A stretch of 64,000 nt of DNA from Medakamo hakoo (Eukaryota > Chlorophyta > Trebouxiophyceae > Coccomyxaceae). The stretch spans positions 62,001-126,000 of the forward strand of contig CP089455.1 of NCBI GenBank assembly GCA_026636295.1. The letters are read 5' to 3'. Of the stretch, positions 1 through 10,312 are shown one piece after another. Below the pieces are notes generated by a model. The model saw only the letters and a list, made by a program, of their open reading frames with translations. It searched no databases and was not told where the DNA came from. The position numbers and the translations under genes are program-made. The stretch's first letter is position 1, and each line of letters begins with the position of its first letter.

Positions 1-1
1 G

Positions 2-2136
2 TTTAGTCTGTACGCACCAGCGCTGAGGGCTGAGTTCGGGTGGAACCAACAACAGATCGCGGGCGTAGGGTGAGTCGTGTTTCGTGTGGTGGTCGTGTTT
101 CGTGCGGTGGTCGTGCGCCTTGGTCCAGCGCCGCGCGCGAAACGGGCCTCCCGTCTTTTTTTTTCCCTCGTCTCTCTCCACACGCACCCCGCCTCCGCCC
201 CATCCAAAACAGCACGGCCGCCAACTTGGGCGGCTACCTGTCCATTCCGGCCGGCCTGCTCTTCGACGCCCTGGCGCCCTACCCGCGCGCCGGGCCGCGC
301 ATCGTGGTCGGCGTCGGGTGCGTCCTCATGAGCGCGGGGTGGGGCTGGCTCGCGTCGCTCGTCGCGGCGGGCAGCAGCGGCTCCGCCGGCCCGCCGCACT
401 CGTATGCGTCCGTCGCAGCCGCGGCAGCCTTGGGCGGGTTCGGGTCCACCTTTTTGGACACGGCCGCCATCGCCCTGGCCGTCGCCAACCACCCGGCCCA
501 CCGCGGCACGGCCGTCGGCGTCACAAAAGCGGCCCTGGGCCTGTCCGGGGCGTGCTGGGCGACCGCGTGGACGGCGGCGGCCGACGGTGGGGACCGTCCC
601 CTGGCCTCCATGCTGCGTGGACTGGCGATCCTGCCGCCCGCCCTGGCCCTCGCCGCGTCCGCGGGCGTGAACCGCGTCCCCTTCACCCAAGCCGACGAAG
701 CCGCGGCGGCCGCGGTGGACCGGCGGCGCCGGGCGCGGGTGCCGACGCCGCCGTCCAGCCGGTCCACCCGTCGTCCTCTAGCCCCATCCACTCGCTTCTC
801 TGCGGCCGGGCACGCGATCCTGGCCATTGCCGCGTACGAGACGGCGGCCGCCGTCGCGTTGCGGGGCGGCGGCGGCGGCGGCGCGTCCCCCGCCGCCGCC
901 CTGGACCCCACCCAGCGCTGGCTGCTGGTGGCCGGCCTGGTCGGCCTGGTGTCAACACTGGCCGGCGTGCCGGCGGGGCCTGGAGGCGGCCTGTGGGCGG
1001 TCGAGTCGGGGGCCGGTCCGCCGGCCACCCCGCAACCCGACTGCGTCGTGGAGGAGGAGGAGGGGGGTGGAGGGGGTGGGCGGGCCGGGGCGTCGTCCGC
1101 CAGCGAGGATGAGGAGGTGGGCGGTGGCGTCGGCACCGAGTCCGACACGACGGAGGAGCCGCCGCCCCGGAGCCCGTCCCCCGGCTCGGACCGTGAGCAG
1201 CCGTTGCTCGGGCGGTCGCCGCCGCCGCCGCGCCGCCACCCCCGCCGCTCCCTCCCCCCACCCCGCCCGCTCGAACGCCCGCCCCGCGCGTACACGGCCG
1301 CCCAAGCCGTCCGCCGCCCGTCCTTTGCCGCCCTGGCCTTCATCTGCTTTGCGGGCATGGGGTCCGGCCTGACGGTCATCAACAACCTGGGCGCGATCGC
1401 GGCGAGCGCGGGAGCGGCGTCGCCGCTGCCAGGCGCGTGGGCGGCGGCAGCGGCCGGGCCGGTGCCGCCGCCGCCGCCGCCGCCGCCCGGTCCGCCTCAG
1501 CCCCCGCCCCCACCCCCACCGCCGTCCGCCTCCGCCCTCGTCGCCCTGTTCTCCGTCGCCAACTGCGTGGGGCGCCTGGCCTTTGGCCACGCCTCCGAAA
1601 CCGCCCTGCACGCGCGCGGCGTGCCGCGCCCGGCCTGGCTGGCCGGCGCGGCGGCTCTTGGCGCGCTGTCCGCGCTCCTCGCCGCCGCGGCCTCACCGTC
1701 CCGCAGCTGGGCGCTGCCCCTAGCTGCCACAGGCGCCGGCGCCGCGTTCGGCGGGCACTGGGCCGTCACGGCGGCGGCGCTGCCAGAGCTGTTTGGGCCA
1801 GGCGCCTTTGCCTCCATTTATGCCGCCATCCAAGCCGCCCCCGCCGCGGGCGCCGTCCTCCTGGCGCGAGAACTGGCGGGGCGGCTGTACGACAGGGCGG
1901 CTGCCGCCCAGGGCGGGAGTGGCGGCGAGTGCGCGGGCCCGGCCTGTTTTGGGCCGACGCTGCTGGTGTGTGCGGCCCTCCAAACCGCGGGCGCGGCCGC
2001 GGCGGGCGCCCTGGCGTGGCGGGCGCGGGCCAAGTACCGCCGGCTAGGCGCGTGGTTGAAGGTCCGAGATGAAGAAGAGGAGTGGGGTGGTGGTGGTGGT
2101 GGTGGTGGTGGGCCGCGGCCGGCGGGCGAGTGGTGA
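2..2136 (+). CDS. Nodulin-like major facilitator transporter, 5'-truncated
   Basis: C-terminal majority of a membrane carrier of the nodulin-like MFS family; its start lies before the window. Exon A is 2-69 (reads FSLYAPALRAEFGWNQQQIAG), the intron is 70-212 (GTGAGT...CAG), and exon B is 213-2136. The splice keeps phase and joins to TAANLGGYLSIPAGLLFDAL, the first helix/loop pattern of this family. A second hallmark, GSGLTVINNLGAIAAS, opens the C-terminal helix bundle, and a late FGPGAFASIYAAIQ/ARELAGRLYD segment matches the end of the family. Hydrophobic segments are separated by a long Pro/Gly/Glu-rich cytosolic loop (about 1030-1300) and a polyproline loop (about 1465-1530). Substrate cannot be inferred: relatives include monocarboxylate-like and nodulin carriers. 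Low-complexity loops of this sort recur in most proteins here. Confidence 0.8.
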
Positions 2137-2366
2137 CGACAGGCGCGCCGGCTGTTGTGCTGACGGCTTCCACGGGCGAGGACATCTGCGAGCCCAAGAG
2201 GAGAGGGAGGGAGGGAGGGGCGATGGGGCGGTGGGTGGGAGCCACAGCAGCGTGTTCGCAGGTGTCCGCCTGCCTCTAGTTTTTTTCCTCTTTCGGTTTG
2301 CACACACAGTTCTTCGTCCTCTCTCCCTCTCTAGCCCTCTACTCTGTTCGCACGTGACACGGCCCC

Positions 2367-3154
2367 TCACACCGGCGCGCCGGGTGGCGGCGGCGGCGGC
2401 GGCGGCGGCCCGTGCCCAGGCGGCGGCCCGCAGTCTGGGCAGCCCCCTCCGCCTCCGCCTCCCCCACCATCCTCGTCGTCCGACCACTCGCCAAACGGGC
2501 GGTTGGGATGGAAGATGCAACACTGTTTGGAGGATTTGCGGCCCAAGAACTCGTTGTCCACGGTGTCGTCGGTCCACTGGACGGCCTGAGGTGTGTGTGT
2601 GAAGGAGAGAGGGGCGGGGTTGTGTGTGTTTTTTTTTCTTGTGAGACACATGATGGGAGCGGGGGGATGGGGGAGCGGGGGGCGGGTGTGGTTGCCAGGA
2701 CTGGACACCCCCCTCTCGCCTGCACCTTTTTCTTCTTCTTTTTGCGGCGGGGGACAAGGTGCAGGGTCAGGACTTCGGCGACTGTGTGGGGGTGCGCGCG
2801 CGTGGAGACGGGTGAGTCATGGAGGCAGGGTGGGATGGTTGGTCGAGCAGCACGCATGCCGTGCTTTAGGTCGGCGTGGCGCCGTGCAAACCTCACTCCC
2901 ACGGGCTTGTCGACCACCAGGCAGGTGCGCGACAGGATCGCGTCTCACCAGCGACAGCGTCGTAACCCCTCACCTGGCGCGCCGCTCGCAGCGGACGACG
3001 GCCCAGCTGCAGCGTGCGGTTCCACAACTGTCGTCGTCGTCGTCGTCGTTGTCATCGTCGCGGCCGCAGCTCCGCCGCCGGCAGGCCCGCCTGGAGGCGG
3101 GGCGGGGGGCGGTGGGCCCGGCCCGCCGCCGCCGCCGGGCGGTGGGCCGCTCAT
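2367..3154 (-). CDS. Protein phosphatase 1 inhibitor-3 (PPP1R11/YPI1 family)
   Basis: Small, mostly disordered regulator that binds protein phosphatase 1 in the nucleus. Three exons on the minus strand: 3154-2974 (ATG at 3154), 2781-2726 and 2585-2367. Phases agree at both junctions, giving 151 residues. The splice assembles the conserved core: EVLTLHLVPRRKKKKK, then AVQWTDDTVDNEFLGRKSSK, then CCIFHPNRPFGEWSDDE, the PP1-binding and Cys-rich signature of the family. The C-terminus keeps a CPDC pair within a Gly/Pro-rich tail. The N-terminus is Gly/Pro-rich with a run of threonines coded by a GTC/GAC-type microsatellite near 3030-3060. Donors are GTGAGG and GTGCAG. It converges with the transporter gene upstream in the window and lies tail-to-head behind the eL21 gene. 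Confidence 0.82.
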
Positions 3155-3528
3155 CACGTTTGGCGGAGCAATTGCGTGCGGCGCGCAGGAAATGTCAGGA
3201 GTGTGTGGGCGGGCGCGACCTCCCCGCACCTGTTTTGTCGTGTCGCCCGCCCCCGCCAGCTTCTTCGGACCCCGCACCCCTTCTCCTGCCAGTTGCGCCG
3301 TGCCCGCGAGTTCAATCCCTTCCCTTTGCACCCCGGCACCAGAGAAAGAAAACAGGCATCGAAAAAAAGGGGAGTCCCCTCCCCCTTCCATCTTACAGCC
3401 GTCACCCACCACCCCCCGACGCTCCCCCCACTCTCAACACGCAGACGCCACTGAAAAAAAGGAAAACAAGACACGCAACCCACACACCGCCTGGAACGCC
3501 GACAGGAAGGAACACACGCCCCCCTCCC

Positions 3529-4330
3529 TCAAATCTTGGCGTCCTTGACGATGTCGTACGGGATGGCCGTGATGGTCTGGGGCGCCGCGTCCTTGATGGT
3601 GAAGCCCGCGCGCGGCCCCGCGGGCAGGCGCTTGGTCTTCGGCAGCGGCTCGCCCGCGGCCTTGGCCGCGCGCTTGGCCTCATCGTTCGCCTGCGTCCGC
3701 TTCAGGAACTCCTCCTTGCACCGGGAGGGGACGACGTGCTCGATGCGGACGTGGATGCGCTTGGGGATGATCCGGTTGCCGACCTGCTTGTTGACTTCCA
3801 CGCCGACGGCGCGCTTGGTCACGTTCCAGACGACGCCCGTGCGGCCGTGGTAGCCCTTGTGCGGCATGCCCTGTTTTTGTGCGGGTGCGGAAGAGGAGGG
3901 GGGAGGGGGAGGGGGAGGAGGAGGAGGGGGTGAGTGCGCCGGCGGCGGCAGGCGGATGGGATGGAACGGGAGGGGAGGGTGGTCGGGCGGGCCGCCGAAT
4001 CGGGCCGCGGGCAAGAACAAAACGCCCGCCCTCCCGGCGTCATGCGGCCAAGAAATGGCCGCCCGTGTTTCACAGGCCCAAGCCCACAAGACGCGCGACA
4101 GCCCAGGATAGGCCGCGAGCGGGGACGGAGGCCGGGCGTGGGCGTGGCCGCGGCGCAAACGAAAGAGCGACAATTTTTACCTTGTGCACAGCCGAGTTGA
4201 CTTTGATGTCGACGTAGTCCCCGAGCTTGTACGTCCGCAGGTACGTGGACAGCGGGATGAAGCCCTTCCCACGGAATGGGCGCGAGAACGAGTCGCGCGT
4301 GCGCGAGCGGAGACCGTGGCCAGCCGGCAT
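3529..4330 (-). CDS. RPL21: 60S ribosomal protein eL21
   Basis: Structural protein of the large cytosolic ribosomal subunit. Exon 1 is 4330-4181 (ATG at 4330, begins [19 protein letters not shown]) and exon 2 is 3870-3529. The intron starts GTAAAA and ends CAG at phase 0. The product is 163 residues, close to the roughly 160 residues usual for the family. Diagnostic stretches are [37 protein letters not shown] and [20 protein letters not shown]. Unlike most proteins here it carries no low-complexity insertion, which suggests strong constraint. The intron (3871-4180) holds a GGGGGA-rich tract near its acceptor. It is divergent from the IPM isomerase gene. Confidence 0.97.
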
Positions 4331-5014
4331 GGTTGGGGAGGGGAGGGGCGCGGGTGCGGTGTGTTCTCTCTGAACTCGGCGCTGGCGCCTGCAGATTTTT
4401 TGGATTTTTTGGAGGGAGGGTGAAGGTCAGGAAGTGTGTGAGTGCGTGCGGACGGAGGAGTGAGGTTGGCGCAGGGGGTGGCAGGGGCCGGGCGGGGCGG
4501 CCGGCCCGCCGGCGAACGAAACGATCGGAGGCCGGAGCGAGCGCGCCCGGCGGCGGCGGCAGAGGGTGCAGGAAAAACGAGCAACGCGCGATGCACCGTC
4601 GACCCTGCTGCCGGCCCAGCGCCCGTGTGCGGGTTCCTCAAACGCTGATCAATCCTCCAGACCGCGCGGAACGGGGAGGCAGGGCTGTGCAGCCCGGCCG
4701 GCACGGCCCCGGCGGCTGACCGCGCCGTCGATGGAGTCTGCCGCCTCTCTCTGTCTCCGCGCGCCCGGCTCGCGGGGCCGGGGACGGGGCAAGCCGCCCG
4801 CACCACGGGGCAGGGGCGGGTGCTGGGCGGGCGCTGGGGAGAGTGGGAGGAGTGTGCGACCGCGCTGGGCGGGTCGTGGCTGCGTTGTTTTGGCGCACCT
4901 TGCTGGGAGGAGTGAGGGTTGTGGAGGGGCGGGTGCAGCTGCGCGCTCGGCCCGTCTCTGGCGCCGGCCGCGCTCTCTCTCTCTCACTCCACAAAACACA
5001 CAGCAACACACACC
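4331..5014. promoter_or_regulatory. Divergent intergenic region, eL21 / IPM isomerase small subunit
   Basis: The 684 bases between two diverging start codons contain no ORF I can support. The right end carries a CT-rich stretch (CTCTCTCTCTCACTCC, about 4974-4990) followed by ACAACACAC just before the ATG at 5015. This looks like a 5' UTR. No TATA box is visible. It probably serves as a shared promoter. Confidence 0.5.
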
Positions 5015-6213
5015 ATGCACGCGTCCGCGCCGCCCTCCTCCCGCACCAGCGCACCGGCCGGCCCAGCCTCCCGGCCGCGCACGTCCGTCATCGCGCGCGT
5101 CGCCGGTAAAAAAACGGGCCCGCGCGTCGTGCGCGGCCCTGTTTTCGTGACCAGAGACGTGCGTGCCCCCAGCGAATCGGGCGGTGGGGGGGTTGCGGAT
5201 GAAGCTGGGGAGGGAGGGGGTGGGCGCAGGACGTGGCGGCGCGCCCCTGAGCTGCTGTATACGGAGGGATGGTGGGGCGCCCTGGCCCCGCCCCGCAGCC
5301 GTTGTGCTGGGGCGGGGGGCCTCCGCGCCGACGTGCTCGCGCACGCTAGCCGCCTCGCCCCGCCCCGCGCCTCGCCCCACTCACGCCCACAACAAAAACA
5401 ACACACTCGCGTCTAAAAAAACACAGAACATCGACACCGACCAGATCATCCCGGCCGAGTACCTGACGCTCGTCCCGTCCAAGCCGGACGAGTACGAGAA
5501 GCTGGGCTCGTACGCGCTCATCGGCCTGCCCGACGACGAGTACCCGACTCGGTGAGGGAGGAGAGGAGAGGCGGACGGCCCCCTGTGCTTTTCCACACGC
5601 ACACTCACACACACGCCCGCTGGCCCTGCACCCCACCCCCTCTCATGCACACCGCCCTCCACGCACACGCCCCCTCCCCCCAGGTACGTCGCCCCGGGCG
5701 CGATGAAGACGGCCTACCCAATTGTCATCGGCGGCGACAACTTTGGGTGCGGGTCCTCGCGCGAGCACGCGCCCGTCGCCATGGGCGCGGCGGGCGGGCA
5801 GGTCGTCATCGCCGAATCGTACGCCCGCATCTTCTTCCGCAACTGCGTCGCGACGGGCGAGCTGTACCCCGTCGAGTCCGGCGACGGCCTGCGGCTGTGC
5901 GACGAGCTGACGACGGGGCAGGAGGTGGAGGTGGACATGGAGGCGGACACGCTGACGGTGCTGGGCACGGGCAAGGTCTACCCCCTGAAACCGCTGGGAG
6001 AGGTGCGCGCGCGTGTGGAGGGGGGGGGGCGGCGGGTGGGTGGGGGCGTCGTTCGTGTGTTTTCCCCCGTGTCCAGGCGCGCGTTGTCTCACCCCACCCC
6101 ACCCCCCACCCCCACCCTACCCCATCCCCACAATCGAACAGGCCGGCCCGGTCATCGACGCGGGCGGCATCTTCGAATACGCCCGCCAGCAGGGCATGAT
6201 CAAGACGGCGTGA
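5015..6213 (+). CDS. leuD: 3-isopropylmalate dehydratase small subunit, plastid-type
   Basis: Small subunit of the aconitase-family isomerase that converts 2- to 3-isopropylmalate in leucine synthesis (in green plants also glucosinolate-type chain elongation), normally plastidial. Four exons: 5015-5158, 5427-5551, 5684-6002, 6142-6213; all phases agree and give 219 residues. Residues 1-30 are Ala/Ser/Arg-rich, like a transit peptide. Conserved signatures follow: NIDTDQIIPAEYLTLVPS at the start of exon 2, GGDNFGCGSSREHAPVA (the swivel-loop motif) and YARIFFRNCVATG in exon 3, and AGPVIDAGGIFEYARQQGM in exon 4. Exon 1 was extended past an early GGTAAA because the donor at 5159 (GTGCGT) preserves GPVFVTRD just before NIDTDQ, as in homologues. 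The large subunit is not in this window. Confidence 0.95.
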
Positions 6214-6476
6214 CGCCCACCTCCCCCGTGAAGGGAAGGTGGCGGCGGCGGCGGAGGGGGGGGCGGGGTGGAGGGGGCGGGGTGGGTTGCGCCAGTGTGT
6301 GTGTTGTGTGACTCGTGTCCCGGCAAACGTCGGACGATGAAACGAACGCACACACACATCACTCTCTCTCTCTCTCCCTCTCTCTCGCTTTTCTCTCTAC
6401 ACACACACGCACACACACACACTCTGGCGGAGGGCAACCACACGCCCACTCCCATCCCCACCTCTCCCTCATCTCA

Positions 6477-7091
6477 TCACTCCCCGAGCTCCTTGGTCGC
6501 TTCGCCTTTCGCCCAGGTCGCGATGGACGTGTCAGGGCGGGCGTTGAGTCCCACACCCAGCACGATGCCGGCGGCGGCCAGGGTCAGGTACCTGGGACGG
6601 AAGGGAGGGCGTGGATGGATGGAGTGGGCGAGGGTTGAGAGACACGGGTGCAACGTGGCCCGAAGGCCGCTGTGTTTTCGTTCCCTCCCGCCCGGCCGCG
6701 CCCGCATCCATCCTTTGCGGCAGTCGCGCAGGCGCAGGACATCACCTGGCCTCTCAACACAGGGCCAGGCAAAGAAAGGAAGGGCGCCACGCCCACCGGA
6801 CTCCGGCGCCTTTTCCTCCTGCGCCCCGTGGCGCGGGCCGCATCGCACCCTGCCGCCTGTGTCCTCGTCCGCCCCCACCGCCTCCCGGCCCATCCCCAAG
6901 ACTCACCACGTCGCCTCCCAGCTCTCCCATTTACGCCGCTGGCCAGGTGGCGGCGGCGTCTCCGAGAAGATGCGCCCTTCCGAGTCGCGCAGCCCGGCCG
7001 ACCAGAACGACTTGCCGCCGCCGCCGCCGCCGCGGGCGCGGGACGCGCGTGCGCCGGCCGCCGCGGCCGCGCGGGCCAGCATGCCGGCCAT
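6477..7091 (-). CDS. Mitochondrial complex I accessory subunit, ESSS/NDUFB11-like
   Basis: Small single-span protein resembling the ESSS (NDUFB11) subunit of the NADH:ubiquinone oxidoreductase membrane arm. Exon 1 is 7091-6907 and exon 2 is 6591-6477, 99 residues. The donor GTGAGT splits a Trp codon that the next exon completes exactly. The N-terminus is Ala/Arg-rich (mitochondrial-presequence-like). It is followed by SFWSAGLRDSEGRIFSE, then PPPPGQRRKWESWEATW leading into the membrane helix YLTLAAAGIVLGVGLN, and a short PDTSIATWAKGEA tail. The W/E-rich helix entry and the PDTSI tail are what I recall of the plant ESSS family; I could not run an alignment, so the family name is tentative. It converges with the IPM isomerase gene across a CT/CA-repeat region. 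Confidence 0.6.
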
Positions 7092-7273
7092 GCTCCTGTA
7101 CTGTGTGTGTATGCGCGCGCTCGTGCGCTGCGTGCGGACGACGCCACGCGTGCGCGCACCAGACAAAGAAAGAGTGAGCGTGGGGAGGTGGGGGCGCGAG
7201 CGCGCGCGCCTCCCCTCTCCACTCGTGCAAATTTTCGTCGAGCCTCTCCCCTCCGCACACAAAAACCCAAGCA

Positions 7274-8248
7274 ATGCCCGCCCTGGCCGCACTGTCGCCC
7301 CGCCAGGCCTTAGCCGGTGCGTGTATGTGTCCAGACGGAAGTGGAGTGGGGGCAGGGTGTGTCGCGTTGTGTGGGCGGGCCGTGACTGTTTCTCTCCGTC
7401 AGTGCCGCGCTGCGCGAGAGACCGTCGCACCTGTTTTCGCGACGCCCTCCCCTCGCCCTCGCCGACGCGCATTCCACTGTCTGGCCCTCGCAGAGGCCGA
7501 CCAGACACCTCAAACCAGCACCTGACGTGACGGATGGAGCGTGCAACCCTCCCCACCGTTGCCGCCGCCGCCCGAGTCAACGCGCCGGCCGCACGGCTCG
7601 CCACGCGTCTCTCACGCGCCCTTTTCGCTCGTGCTCCTTGTCTCACCACACAACAGGCCTGCCCGCCCGGTCCCGGCCCGCCCAGGTGCGTTTTTTTTTG
7701 AGGCCGAGGCGTGAGAGATGACCACGCTATCCGAGTTGGTTTGTCTGAGGATCCGCTCCCGCGCGTCGCGGGCGGTGTCTCTCCGCGCTGGGCCGAAACA
7801 AAAAACGCGCCGCCGCCCCCACCACCACTCACAAAACCTCCGCCCTGTGCCTGCAACACACACGCAGGCCCCGCGCCGCATCGTGACCGCGGCCTCGGAC
7901 TCGGCCCCGCGCAAGCCCGCCGCCGCGACGACGGCGGTGCCGTCCACGTCCGCGCCGTCGGCGTCGGCGTCGCCGTCCACCTCGTCGCCCTCCTCCTCCC
8001 CCGTGACCGTCGAGTTCCAGCGGTCCCAGGCCAAGGCCATGGCCGCCTACTTCCGGGCCAAGGCCGCCGCTGCGACGGCCGGCACCACCGCCCGCTTTGG
8101 CTGGACGCCCGCCAACGAGAAGCTCAACGGCCGGTGGGTCATGTTCGGCGTCGGCGTCGGGCTGCTGACCGAGTACGCGACGGGCGTGGACATGTGGCAC
8201 CAGCTGGGGCTGATGGCGTCGTACCTGGGCATCGCGGACACGGACTGA
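7274..8248 (+). CDS. One-helix LHC-like (HLIP/OHP-type) chlorophyll-binding protein
   Basis: Plastid thylakoid protein with a single chlorophyll-binding helix, of the high-light-induced/one-helix family, expected to act in photoprotection or photosystem assembly. Exons 7274-7316, 7657-7685 (29 bases) and 7868-8248; 150 residues. The microexon is inferred because its 29 bases restore phase exactly between exons 1 and 3 and continue an Ala/Arg/Ser transit peptide. The mature part holds FGWTPANEKLNGRWVMFGV, the ExxNGR chlorophyll-ligand motif, then GVGLLTEYATGVDMWHQLG. Both donors are GTGCGT. It is head-to-head with the ESSS-like gene (182-base gap) and converges with the FAD enzyme. Confidence 0.85.
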
Positions 8249-8533
8249 GGGGGAGGAGGAGGGGGAGGGAGGCAGCACCTGGGAGGGAGGGAGGGAGCGC
8301 TGGTGTGCTTGTTTGTCGGAGGGCGTCCGTGAGAGGGAGGGAGGGGGGAGGGGAGTGGGAATTTTTTTCGTCGCTGGGCGTGTTGTGGTCGAGTGAGAGC
8401 AACAAAACAAAAATGGAGAGAGAGAGAGGGCAGCGCTGCGTGTGAAAAAAAAACCGACCACCTTTTTTCGAGAAGCATCACGGAGGAGAGCACTGTCTAC
8501 ACACAGGGAGGCGGGCGCGCGCTCTGTTTTTTT

Positions 8534-10201
8534 TCACCTCCCGGCCGTGGCGTCTGCGACCACCGCGGCGGCCGCGGCCCGCCCCGACCCGAGCGCCCCG
8601 TCCAGCGTCGCCGGCCCCACCCAGTCGCCCGCCACGTACACGCCCGGCCCACCAAACGCTCGCGCGGCATCAGGGCTGGCCGCCCCACCGGCCCGCCGCC
8701 CCCACGCCGTCGGCGGGCGTTGGCCGGGCTGGCAAAACGGCACGCGGTAGACGGCGAGGGGCGCCCAGTCGGCCACTTCGCCCCCGACGGCGTCGCCGGC
8801 CAGCCAGGCTTTCAGGTCGGCCCGCACGGCTTCGGTGAGGGCGTCGTCGGACATGTCCGGGCGCGCGCCCACGGTGGAGGCGGAGATGAGGTGGCGGCCC
8901 GCCGGCGCGTATGTGGGCGCGACGGCCGAGAGGCAGGTCGCGTTGTTCAGCACGCCCCCGCCGCCGCGCCCGCCGCCACCGCCTTTCACGTCCCCGTTGA
9001 GCATCAAGATGGGCGCGCCGTCCAGGGGTGCATTGGGAGCGGAGAAGTAGACGCACGCCGTGCCGACGGCCGGGCCAGAGCCGGCTGGGGACGGGACGGT
9101 GGAGGGACCGCGTCCCCCCCCCCCACCACCCAGCGCGAGCTGCTCGACGGCCGGCCAGTCCGCCGCGACGACGACGCCGTGGCGGGCGGTGACCCGGCCG
9201 CCACCGCCGGCCAGCGCAGCAGATGGCAGGCGGCCCGTCGCGGGGTCGCCCGCCTGCACGGACGAGACGGGCGTGTTGAGGGACAGGGACCCGGGCGGCA
9301 GCCGGCCCGCCATCTGGGCCGGGACGGCGCCGATGCCGGACGCCGGCAGGCAGTTGGCGCCCGTGGCCAGCGACCGCATCACAAACTCAAACAGGCGGGA
9401 CGACGTCCTCAGCTCGGAATCAAAGAAGATGCCGCCCAAAAACGGGCGGAAGAAGCGGTCGACCATGGCGGGCGAAAAGCCTTCCGCGGCCAAGCGGTCG
9501 GCCGTCGCCTCTTCGGGCGCGCTCCACAGCGCGGCCTCGGGCCGGGCCAGCAGCCGGGCGCGGAGCAGGCCGACCTTGATTTTATCGACCGGCGTCCCAA
9601 TCGGGTGTGAGGGTGAGAGCGTGGCCAGCGCGTCCAAAGGGTGGCGGAATGGGTCGGCCACGCGGTGCCAGGCGTCGCCAAACCGGACGGCCGCCCCCGC
9701 GTAAAAGGGGCGGAGGTCCAGGGCCTCGTACGACAGCAGCGCGCGCGCACAGCCGTAGCTCGTCAGGAAGATTTGGAAGCCGCGGTCCAGGAGGAAGCCG
9801 TCGAGGCTGTCTGTGCGAACACGGCCCCCCGGGCCGTCGGAGGCCTCCAACACCCGGACGGAGAGGCCGGCGGCCGTGCAGTCGAGCGCGGCTGCGAGGC
9901 CCGCGACGCCTGGGAGAGGGTGGGTTGCGGGTCGAGGCAGGCGAGGGGGGGGGGGTGAGGATTTTTGCGCGTGTGCTTTTTTGGTGGATCCTTTCAACCT
10001 CAACTACCCATGCGCTGCCTCACCTGCGCCCACAATGACCACATCCGCGTCCGGCTCGGCGGCGGCGGCGGCGGTGATGGCCCGGCGCACGGGAAGAGAC
10101 GGCGCTTGTGCAGCACGGCCAATGCGCGGCCGGCCAGGAGTGCGTGCCCGCCCTGCCGGCGCATGCAGCCGCGCGCCCTGGAGCGTGGGCGCCGCTTGCA
10201 T
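8534..10201 (-). CDS. FAD-dependent amine-oxidase-family oxidoreductase, plastid/cyanobacterial type
   Basis: Flavoenzyme with a Rossmann FAD fold, 517 residues. Exon 1 is 10201-10024 and exon 2 is 9909-8534. The GTGAGG...CAG intron splits the dinucleotide motif, and joining restores DADVVIVGAGVAGLAAALD. Next come EASDGPGGRVRTD (second FAD motif) and the family stretch DGFLLDRGFQIFLTSY, then FFRPFLGGIFFDSELRTSS. The C-terminal FAD motif is GVYVAGDWVGPATLDGALGS. These match the carotenoid-desaturase-like FAD oxidoreductases shared by cyanobacteria and chloroplasts, of unclear substrate. The N-terminal 45 residues are Ala/Arg/Pro-rich, consistent with plastid import. The ATG at 10201 was preferred over an in-frame GTG one codon upstream. 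It is on the same strand as FAM91 behind it. Confidence 0.85.
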
Positions 10202-10312
10202 CACAATGTGCGCGTAGGGTGGATGCCCCCAGGCCCGCGGGTGAAATCGTGCAGACGCAAAAAAAAAAAACGAACGACTGAGCCCTGGCCACGCGCGCGC
10301 ACCCCTCTCTTT

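Noticed and set aside
40-212. Start of the transporter at position 40 within an uninterrupted frame
   Set aside because: That frame begins with GTG and reads through a good GTGAGT...CAG intron; splicing gives the conserved first helix, and the true start lies upstream of the window.
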